Made by a program: the position numbers and the translations under genes. The notes beneath the pieces are model-generated. The model was not told where the DNA came from and ran no database searches. It saw nothing but the letters and a program-made list of their open reading frames with translations. Below, piece after piece: positions 22,971 through 34,900 of a stretch of 64,000 nucleotides of DNA. The stretch's first letter is position 1. Each line of letters begins with the position of its first letter. This stretch comes from Nomia melanderi (Eukaryota > Arthropoda > Insecta > Hymenoptera > Halictidae): positions 12,526,451 through 12,590,450 of the forward strand of contig NC_135012.1 of assembly GCF_051020985.1 (NCBI RefSeq), read 5' to 3'.

Positions 22971-25900
22971 GTAAGTCGATAAATTAAAATTTCGTATTAT
23001 CAAATTTTCGATTTCCTTACATAAGTATGGTGTTATCTGTCATCCGATTAGATACACAATAAATCATTGATATTCGCGTGTTATAATATGATTCAAGCAT
23101 AAACTCGTTAAATAATAGAATTCCAATCACAAAGCATAACTTAAGGTTAATTTTGTTTACATAAATGGTTGTTTCATAAAGTAATATTTGATTTAAATAT
23201 AAAAAGTATTCAAGCATAGTTGACGCATTGCCTCCATAATTTCACATTATGATAGAACATGTTCTTCGTTTTTGATTACAGTGATTTCAATAGTCTAGAC
23301 AAGAACGACGTGTATCAAAACAATGAACTGGCTTTTAGAACGGCGGAACAACATTTGGGAATTCCAGCACTTTTGGATGCAGAAGATATGGCCTCTTGTT
23401 CCGTCCCGGATCGATTATCCATTTTAACCTATCTTTCACAGTTTTATCAAACTTTCGTTGGTAAGTTCTTTTAAATAATTATCTATGTACCGTCAGTTGC
23501 TGAGAACCTGGCATTAGCGCCGTCGTACGGGCAGAAGCATTTGCTCTGTAGGTCCGTCTATCCCTCCATTGCGGTACCGGGAAATCCAATTGCGAGTCTG
23601 AAAACGTGTTGGGATTCGCGCAATTCTCTCACTGCGTTCGGCTGCATAATATAAGCTTAGTACATGGAAAGTGATCTCGAAAATCTATTGAACTTCAACT
23701 AATTCCTTTTTCCAACGAAATAATCGAGTACACATTGTCTAATATTAGGTAGTTTGTCTATATTTAAAATGAAAGAGGATGTTAAATAAGTAATGTCTCA
23801 AAATTAAAAACAATTTAGATTAACCAAATTGATATTATTACTTTGTCAGGTTCTTCCCCAAGTCGACCTCCGGTAAATAGGACGACAGAGACCGAAGACG
23901 AGAGAATTACCCAAGTATCAGAATCTCCAAAACAAAAGGTATGTAAAAATTTATTACATTTGCACATGTGAACCGGTTGTTGATGATGGGGGTAATGTCA
24001 TCTGTACAAAGAACTGCTTTTCTGTTAGAAAACTTCTTAGAACACAAATAGGATTATATCAGTTTGTATGAGGTATGTTTTATGTTTTAAATGCGATGGA
24101 GAAAAATTTAAGTTTCTTCTTTGGTAAGAATATTTATTCAATACATTTTATACATTTATATTTCAATATACGATAGTATTTTGATTAATCGGCTTAATTG
24201 GAAGAATAAACAGCTTGACATAAATTGAGGTTCAGTGAGTAATCAAGGTTCAGGAGGAAATAAAAGAAAGCACGTTTTTTATATCAAAATAAGCTGATTA
24301 CTTGAAAATGTGTTACTTTTTTAATTCTGTATTTACAAATGTTTTATCACGTAAGCTTTTTTTACTGCCATTAACCTTTTTATGAAATTAGGATAGACGT
24401 TATCGTTGCTCTAAAAACTGACGAATACGATTTATAATTGAAGTATCCTTCTTACGATGAATTTTTTCTTTTTCTCCAACTTCGTCGTCAGATTCATTTT
24501 CAAGCGCAGCGGGTATATCTGCATCAGCGTCGAGTAAATTTAATAAATAAACAAATTTTCGGACAGCGAGTCTTCGATGTTGTCTTATTCACCTCCTCGT
24601 ATCCTTCTGTAATTTCATCCAGTTGCATAATTTTGTTGATTGTATCATTTGGATGAAAATGTTGCGTGTCAGCAATTTCATATCTTCGAAGTTAACTCCG
24701 TGGTTCAACGATGTCTTGTATTCGAACTTTGTCGCGTGCATCGGCACTCGTGTAAATGGCATCATTGATATCAATGGATTTCAATGGAATTATAAAATTG
24801 TCATTATAAAATTGTTCATTGTTTCCGAAACATCTTGGTAAAGAAATTTTTCTCTTTAACGGTATATTCGAATATCCTCTTATACTTTTCAACTACTGCA
24901 TGCGCAATAAAAAGACTTTCGCTTTGTATAAATAGCCTATACGACCATTAAACTTTGCGTTATCATGGTTCATCGCTTTACACACGTATAATTACTAAGC
25001 TTTCCCTTGTAAAAGAGGTATTTGGTTATTTGTTGAAATGAAAAACCCACTTCGTGTAGACGATTTCCGACGGTACGATCAGAAACATTTTCTGCCCAGT
25101 ATGCATTTATCGCTTTCGAAGTTGACCATCTCTTTCAACAATTTCACGTAATTCCCTATTGTCTCGTTCGTTGTCCTCTTCCGATCATCGGGGAACGAGC
25201 GGTTTTGTCTTCGTTGATGGTACAAGAACGTCGGCGAGAGGAGTCTGAATACGACAACTTTGGTGCGACGTAAGGTGTTATTGAGACAGTAAAACACAAT
25301 TCACACCCACGTTTTGCGTTCGCGGAAAGGTGAAAATCTGATATTTTCTGGACGATGTACTTTTTGGAGTAACGCGTCGGCGGTACGATGCTCCAGTTAA
25401 TAATGGAATCTCTAGATGCCGTTTTTCTACTGTTCCGATCGAAAGTCGGATGTCGCTCGTCTAATATTGTACGCCGCGCGCCGAAAATGCTCCAGAAATG
25501 CTTAAATGCCGTCCGCCGCGTTCCTCTGTTTTACCGGTTCAAGACAGAGAACCGCGGACGGACAAATCAATTAAAAACGTGGTGACGAAGTCGCTACGAC
25601 AACCATCGGAGATACATAGAGTCCGAGTAAAACTGCGGCTATCGGAAGACATTCGGACTCTGCTCGGCATTGTAATTTTTAGTACGCACGGTTCACGGTA
25701 ACCATCGACTGAAATGAAATTAGACAAACTGCTTGTCCTTTTTCTCCTTCCAACAACGGAAGGTGGTTCTACGAGAGTTCTCGGCGGAAGTTTGCTCGGC
25801 ACGTTGAGGTGCAAACTCGTCCGGAGCTCGACGGATTTTCGGTAATCCAGCGCGTGCCTCGACGGTGCCATACCGTTAAAAAAAATGATATTCAGGTGAT

Positions 25901-28900
25901 AAAAAATGAGAATCAGACGACCAATAACAAGTGTGTACGGTCACGCGCTCGCGACTCGACCGCGTTAATGAACCAATCGCAACCGATGCGCTCGACGGCA
26001 AATTAATGTCGTAAAGGCTAATCAGGAGTCGGTGTTTTGGTAAATAAAAATCACAATATTTGTGACACGGTGAGTTCGTTAGTATAAAGTTTACTGTGAT
26101 CAACTCGGAGAGTGATCGATCCTCCGTGAAAATTTAGCTTCCTCGAAGGCAAGTCATTTTTCAGGAGAAGAAAAATGCCGTTGGGGGCAGGAGAACATTT
26201 ATAACAATTCATTCGTAACAATTCCGATGGGGATGGAGAATACACGTTGTCTAGTGAGATTAGAGGTGACAGGAGTCTAACTCCACCCGTTGGGATTCCC
26301 CGACTAACGCTCGCCTCGACTGCCGCGCGTGGCCGTAGGATGATCAACGGTTTTTAAGGTTTTTAAGGTCGGATGTATGGAAATTATACATGTCTGCGGC
26401 GATTCTAGACAGCTAGTAACCAGATTTTTATTGGACACGTTCGAGAAATTTTCTGGTTTATGGTTGAAATGGTTGTACGGTGCGTTACGCAACCTTCAAT
26501 ATCATTTTTAACGATATATGGTCTTTTTAATTCGAATCCTGTGAAAATTATACGAATAAACTGAAGGCTATTTAATTTCTAGCCGACGCTAGAAATAGAT
26601 CGGGCGTATCGCGACATTCGCAAGGGGAGTAGCGCAAGAGCTTAAGGGAAAACACCGTATACGTACTTGAAGTTTCTTTGTAACTAAACAATTCTGCATT
26701 ACATATTATTACAAGTCTGAAACACTGTGTTCTCGCTCGATTATGCCTAGGTGACTTCTACCTTTCCACAAATTCTTTTTCTGTCTTCCGTTATACATTG
26801 AAATTTCCCGGCATCTACAAACGAAAAATGTGTTCAACTCTGTTTTAGGGATTACAGGAAAAGAATGAGGAAAAGGAAAATACTGAACAGAGCGACAACA
26901 TTAGTTTCCACGAAGACAAACCGATAGAAACTATAAGTACGGAAATACCCGCCGCATCCGTGGAAAATTTCGACAGTATTTTAAAAGTTCCAATATCCTC
27001 GGTAAAGAAAAGAAAAAGAAAATCGGAAATGACGTCGAAGATGAGAAATCTTATAGAGGAAGCATATTAAATGAAAACACTGCAGCTCAAAAATTACAAT
27101 GCAAAGTAACTTAAATACGTTCAGATTCAGCAAACGATAGCCTAACCTCTGACAACTTTTGACTAATTTCAAAATATACTTTTTCCGGTTAATATTTTTT
27201 GTACACAACATTGAAAAGTCAATGACAGTGATTAGCAGAATATCGACATCCGCTCACAGAACGGTTTACCACAACTGTTTCCATATAATCGACTGTCAGC
27301 ATCATCGATACACCACCGACTCAGCACTCTCATCGACCAGAATCATCGTTTTCGTCGTCTCTATTACTATTAGAAAGTCATACGCAGCGCCATTTCACAA
27401 TCACGTATGCAGCCATCATGCTAGTTAGTTTAGCGTAACCATGACGTAGCCATAATAAAAATGCACAATCAGTTTTTAAACTTCGTGAATCTATCGACAA
27501 CATTGTAAATCGTATATTTTCCAAAATATCTTAATAAAATATGTTTGCCGTTTCATTAACTATTACTTTTTATTTTATCCTTTGGTTCTTTCTTCAAAGT
27601 TTTGCATACGTTTCGTACACGTTTAAAAAAATTTGTATAAACCATTTGGAGGAAATCAACAATTTTTAAATTTCCTTTCAGTAACTAGAAAATGTCATAA
27701 TCAATCTTCCTTGGATCAGTATGTTTTATACTCGGAATCGGATAAATAATCGTTTTCTCATTTATTTCTTAGGATTCTTTTGTGTAGCACTGCCATAACC
27801 CGACTACAAAATCTCAAAACATTAAACGAAAAATAATAAATAAAAAACTATATTTTTGTCGTAATTTTCACAGTTATTTGAAGATTAAGAAAGCGTAAAA
27901 AATGAAATCTTAAATGTTGGGCGTTCACAGCAGCGTCCTTACTTGGAGCTGATTAAACGAGACCGCTTGCTTCTTCGTTAGTGGACTGTAATTTTCGTGT
28001 GTACAATTATGTCTGAACACTAAGACGCGCTTGTTTGATGTGTCTCGTTCGACCGTTTTGAGTTGTCTGTCTCGCTGGCGATCTGCGAGTCAGATCGTCA
28101 GCTCCGAAATTTAAGAAAACACCCTGATTGGTTATAGCCAAAACTGACAAGTCCCAATCAGGGGCCTTCGAAACGAATTGTCTCCACCGTCCCTTGGCGC
28201 GCCTAGTCTAACGAGGGTGGGGTGCTACCTAAGACATGCAGAGACTATGTTTTTAGCTTGGACACAAATTTCCTCCAGGCAAAGCCCAGGAACCGAGTGT
28301 CCTTAGGATACCATTCGGTCGCCCTTCGGAAATATGCATTTACAACCGTCGCTGGCTGCCACGCGCGGGTGAAAGGAAAGTTTTGGAATTTGATTTGAAA
28401 AGGCGAATGAGTATTGCCGCGATGTGCCGTTAAAATACTAAACAATAAGAGCCGTTTTTCGCCCCGTGCTGTAAAGAGCTTAAGTCTCTGCATGTGTCGT
28501 CTCTATTAACACTAGTAAGCTCTCAGATTATGACTTTTAGAATAGGATATGGCTTCCGGTGTAGAAAACTGTTTAACCTCGGGCAGGCAAAATGATTTAC
28601 CCCCTACGCTAAATCATTTTATATTTCGCATTTTTGGCGATGCGTGGCAAATAATTAAATTCCAAATTACACAAGCGTGATGAACTCGATTTTTTGAGTG
28701 AAGAACAAGTGAATAATTGATACATTACAAAACAGCTGTATCTCATGATCAGAAACAAGGTTATATGCTGTATATTTATGTGAACTTCCTTTCTTATCTT
28801 AGTGTGCTATATAAACCAGTAAATTTATGTTTTCGTATTATGAAAAACCCTGCATACACTGTGGACACTAGAAAGCAATGTGCACAAAAATAAGTTCGCA

Positions 28901-31900
28901 TAAAATAAAACCAATTTTTGCATGTGTTTAAGCTTTCGACACTTAGACGTAGATAATTCTTATAAATAAATGGTCGACGATCTTTGGTAAAAGTGCTATA
29001 ACTTTTTATAAGCTGATAATACATTCGCGGTATCGCAGATTATCTTTTTTATAAGTTTTATGGTTAATCGCGAAACGTATTTTAGAACGAGTTATCATTT
29101 GATCGAATAATACGGTAGATTTTAGTAATTTTTTCTAAGATTGCTTGTAGTCGTCGTTTTCACATGTACGAAGCAAACTTTCATATACCATTTAATTAGT
29201 TGAAAATCATACAATGCGTTTCTATACATTCGATTATTCTTGTATCGTTGTAATAATGGTGATGGCAGTACTATTGCGTCATACTAGTAATGTAAATATA
29301 AAGTAACTTCTACGATGTCCATCTGACAATTAGCAAACGAAGGAATTTTTTTTCTCGCGCAGTAGATACGTTTTTATTTGTCTCATGATATATTTTTATT
29401 CTCCAGGAGGAAAGCTTGGACTTAATGGGGCAATATAAACCTGAAATATTCTGCTAGAAGGTAATTTTGCTTTGTCGTTTATTGCTTTGCATGTTTTTAA
29501 CTTCTATAGTAGGCATCCTATCTTTAATTTTTCTTACGCTTCGGAATCCATTATGATTTCAAGCTCTAACACTATTCTTCACTCTTACAAAGTACAACGC
29601 GATTAGTACTTGCGTTTCTTATTAATTACAAACGATATATTAATAACGTATCGAAGACTAATACATAATAAAATAACATATTCGATAGTACGCAGTAAAT
29701 ATCTGTTTTATCAAAATGATGCATTACGGTTAAATACGATACGGAGATTTTGACTGATTAGGAATGCTGAAGTTTCTCGTAGAAAATTGGAAATATAAAT
29801 TTATACTAGTTAGAAATGGTGCTTGGCATGGCGTAAAGCATTATGCACTACAGAGATGGCTCTTTAAAGGTGATCTAGTATTGGAAAGTTTAAGGTCAAC
29901 GTAATCTTCTTTAATGGAATGTTATATATTTTATTTACAAACATGGTTATATTTATCGTAACGAATTCATCGAGGTATACTGTAAAATTAAGATAAACTT
30001 TGTGTTCATCGTTTCTGGACCAACCAGCCAATTACTTTGTAGGTATGTAAATACCCGACTATTTGTATGTAAGTTTTCTATCTAATATATAAGACTTTCA
30101 TCATTTTCATTTTGTTTATATGGAGCATTCACTTATTAATCGTTAAACGAAGATTCTTAGAGTGCATCTCTTCGTTTGATTTTCTCCACACTTTCTGATA
30201 ACCATCCGATTCCGAAATATTGAATTTCGTCGCAAGATATTACGATTTTCCAGAATTCTATAGGCTGAGAAATATACTTTTTTGGCGAATTCCAGACGTT
30301 TCCTTCGGTTTATGGCATTCGCATAGGGTTTCTTCTGGCTACGCGACCATTATACGAATTTTTTCGAAGTATTCTCCGGACTGTTTTATTCGAAATAGTT
30401 TTATTACTTCCATCCTTCATTATCGCTGCGCGCCAATAATGATCGTGCGTCAAAGTCGAGGGCGGCCCGAGTATCGTGAGAGGAAGAGTCCCCTTACCTC
30501 TGTGCACTTTTAGCTTGACGGTCGATGGAGTTAACGCGAGAAGTGTATAATAAGTAGATGGCTGACCGGCGAAGCAATAAAAACCCGTTGCGAAATAACC
30601 ACAGTGTTATTAACTTCGTTTTTAACGCGTTAAGCGCCATGTCAGTCACTGGTGACTGACGCTTCTGAATGACTAAAAAACAATCGTGACACACAAGACA
30701 ACCGATGTGAAATAAAAATGTTTAACAAGGCAACTAAGTTGATAATAGTGTAACGCGAACGTTGCAACGCTAGATAATTCATAATTATTCCTACTTTTCT
30801 TCGCTACAAGAGACAAACTCTATGGGAAAACGCTTAAGATTTTCGTGGCGTTTAACGTGTTAAACATCATTCGAATAATATGAAAGTTTTATAACAGGAT
30901 TACCTGATCGTAAGAGACGAACGCGTGAATTTGAAACTGCGTAAAATATAATCTACGAAGGAATACTTTTTATCGTGATTTTAACAAAGAAAATGAGTTC
31001 TAATCTCGTTAGAAACAAGAGCGACATTTTAGGTTTCCGTCTTAAATAACGCATCCTCTGTAATTAAGTGCTCGGATCTCGAATGTTTATAATGCCATTT
31101 CTCGCATTGATTAACAGTCGTATTTGAAGAAGGTTAAACTTGACGACATCACGAGTGGTTTTTTATAATACAAGCAAGACTTCGTCTATGGTTTATTAAA
31201 TCACACGACACCTTAAATTTTCTTTATCCGTTATTTAACCTTAAATATATAATTACATTTGTCCCGTATGAGACAAATTTAAAGAGAAACTATTCTGCAG
31301 ATATTTTAATTGCGATATTCTAATGCTGTTTGTAATTACGTAGGTGACGCCGTGCCTGGGTATGCGGAGGGAGTCATGCTTTGTGTGCGGACTTCCGGTG
31401 TTCTTGGCAGAGAAATTGGTGGTCACCCATCTGATTTATCATCGGACATGTTTCCGCTGCGCTCGCTGTAATAATCAGTTAACTCACGGTAATTATTATG
31501 AAACCGAAACAGGTGACTTCTGTTGCGAGGCGTGCCCTGACGAAGGAATCTCATCATCTGTGATACAAAAATACAATGATACTCTGACATTCAGTACAAC
31601 ATTAGGGGGGGCTGAGGAAAGCGATATCGTTACCGATTCAAGCGATCGGGGATCTTTCAGTGATACAAAAGAAACAGATCAAAATATACCTAGCCATAAT
31701 TCTGTTAAACGATTACAGCCGGAAGACGCTATTATACCTGAAACGGTGGCACAAACTTCTCGGTTAAGGATGAATTATATATCGAACCATCTGCTCTCGA
31801 TGAATAGCGATGAAATTGTTGCCGACGATGATACAACAGATGGAGAATCGAATGTCGTTGAAAAACGTACCACGAATTCTGAAGCTGACGAAGCTACGTG

Positions 31901-34900
31901 TACGTCTGAAACGGCATTTTTAGTTAATGATAAATTTGTTGAACAGGAGGAAGCCAGGGAGGAGAGTAAGAATTTTTGTGACACTTCTTTGAAAGTTGAA
32001 TCTCAGAGTGCAGAAGAAACGGATAGGGATTCCATGAAAACGGACAAAGAAGTACAGAAATTAATAACTTCCTCGTTCCGTGCTATAAATAAGGATAATC
32101 CTAGTGCTTTAGTTACTAAAACAAGTAATATAAAAGAATCGATAGACCATATCGATGAAGATGAAGATACTGAACGTTGCCTTTCTTTAGTTCAACAGAG
32201 GTTAAAATTATTTGAAACTTGCGACAAGGAGGATCGCGTTAAAAGAAGAGAGAAAAAGTTTCAAAATATCGAAGCACAAACGTCTAAAGCGCAGAGTAAC
32301 GGACGTGTAGAATTAATAAGTAAAAGTCAAGTAGATCTGAAATTTGATCAAGAAGGAACAGAAGAGCAGAAACATTTAGACGAAGAAACGAAAGCTCTAA
32401 ATAATAATACGATAAAATGTACCGATGAAAAGTCAATAATGTTGGATATAAAAAGTTCTAATACATTAGATTCAGAAACTATTGAATTAATTAATAACGA
32501 AGGAAGCAATTCCGTAAGTAATGTTAGGAATCTCAGTATAGAAGAAAGCGAAGAGAACGTTATGCGTACGCCTGAATTATCTAAAAATTTAGATACAATT
32601 AACATAGATAGAGAAAGTAGCGAAGATCATCAAGTAGATAGTGATTCTGTAAAACAAAGTAGCCAAACTTCCGGGCAGAATACCATGAGTAAGGATTATC
32701 CAGAAAATTTAAATCCTTTTAAAAGCGATGACGAAGAAGGTGAGGATCACCATATAAGCGTGGACAGTTTCAAAAGTTCTACAGCTTCGTCGAATCCTTT
32801 TGAAAATGAAGCGAGCGAAAAGGAGGGAATTAGTAATGAGAAAAAACTGTCGCCACCGAAACCTGCAAAACGAAATAATTTGGGTAACACACCTAAACAA
32901 CAGTTGTCTCCAAACATACAAGCAAAACGGCGTTTGGCTGCACCTCAAATTAATCTGAATCCTTTTTGGAGCGACGAGGACGATCATGACAGTGATTTGG
33001 ATTACCAGTGGAAAACCCCCGAGCAGATGCCTATTCCAAAACCACGTAACATTAAGTACGTATATAATCAAAACAGTGAATTATGTAGTTTTAATAAGGC
33101 TTTTATTATTATAATAAAATATATACACTATGAATAAAATATACACTATGAGATTTTTACTTCGTTACATCATAACTTTGTTTATAACGAGACAAAAGAA
33201 AAAAAACATAATCAAATATTATATTAAAGTATACGTCTAGTAAACAATAAGTATTTGAGACCTTATAAATACTTATGAATCTAAAATACAGAAGAGAATA
33301 GCTGTTGTATAATGTTCCCGAACAGTTAATTACACCACCACAATCCCCTGACGTTAACCCGATAGAAAATTTGCGATACACATTGAATTTAGAATGAAGG
33401 AAATAAAAATAACAAACAAAAATGATTTCCACATTATATCTGTAGATAGTAGACTAGCAATGAAAGTAGAGTTTGCTAATGTATGATCGATTTTGTAGAA
33501 AGTTATTGCCAAAAAACTAAGTGTACGAATACTGTTTTTACCCACTGTACGCTCGTACGGTTCGACTTCTCGAGAGCTGTACAAGTTTCGTAATAGTACA
33601 AACAACCGATCGATTAGACAACAAAGCAATGAATTTAGCGTTTAAGGAATTATTTTAGCAAACATATTATTTACAATGTAATCACAGCAATAGCGAGCCG
33701 GATCAATGATGAGAACTAACACGTTCCCATGACGTTTTACCTCGATAGGAACAACATGTGTAAAGTATGGAGTATTTTATATTTATCATCTTTAAACACC
33801 TCCCACCAAAAATGACGTGTCTTCAAAATCGATTACTTGTGTCGAATTTTCAAATAAAACGCACCATGTTAATAATAATAATTAATATTTCTGATTAAAA
33901 TAAGACCAAACATGACCAAACATGACATATTGTAATTTATTAAATACATAAATGTGCTCCAAAATATATCGTGTTTAGCCTCGCCTTAATCAGAAAAACC
34001 TTACAATTCAATCGGTAGAAATTAGTAAAAGTGAACAATAAAGAAGATTAAGATTAAGAAGGTCGGGCGTCTCGCAATTTGATTGGCAGCACCCTTTTCT
34101 ACAGAGATCAAACAGATCTCTCGGATCTTATTTCGAATTCGAATCAACACCACTACACGATTAGTCTCGATTTTCGGGTATTTACTAAACGCGAGAATAC
34201 TGTGTTTATTCGACTATCGCGAGCATGCGTGAAAATCACACTTTTAGCGTAGAATGAGCTGAGACGATAATTGCGTTAGTTCGCGATCAATCGGTTAAAA
34301 GACAACGATATTGTAATAAAGAATTTGATTTTAATAGCAGGAGCTTGTACGCATCGAATACTTCCTTAACAAATTCTGAATTCGGAGGAACCCCGGGAGT
34401 AACTTCTCGAAAGAAACAACCAGCACCATTACCTCCAATTAATAAGGACGCACGAGTGCCCGAGCCACGTTCTTCTCCAGCACTCGAACCCCGAAGTGGT
34501 TCAGCTGAATCTCACGTAATTAACCGATAAAATGTTCATTTATTATATTTGAAGTTTATTTATTCTATACTCTTTATAAATATAATATTTCATTGGAATA
34601 ATACACGATTGTGATCTGGATATACACTGTTTCAATAGAAATCGCATCAACGTACAACGCCTAAGGCCCGTAAAACGAAACCTGCTCCTCCACCACCAAT
34701 GGTAACCAGTACTCCGCATAGTACCGTGGTTGCTCCACTGCCACACGAAATATCTCCAATAATCGATTCATGTAACACGGTTGAAACTCAAAATTCATGG
34801 GAGGATAAGAAGCTGACTAAAGATGAAGCGAACAGAAATAAACAAAGTTTGACGCACATTTCGCACGGGGATACTCTGGATTATCACACGCCATACACAG

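Noticed and set aside
24430..24900. Transposase-like fossil in MICAL-like intron 3
   Set aside because: Acidic and basic blocks are suggestive, but no diagnostic transposase motif could be read; left as a remark in the intron entry.
27901..28200. Possible LTR of a retrotransposon on the minus strand
   Set aside because: Texture and a CCAACA end resemble an LTR, but no paired LTR, primer-binding site or internal coding region was found.
33056..33137. Continuation of the LIM exon open frame to 33137
   Set aside because: A GTACGT donor at 33056 and an in-phase exon at 34341 restore the sequence NIKSLYASNTS expected for the family, so the extension is intron.
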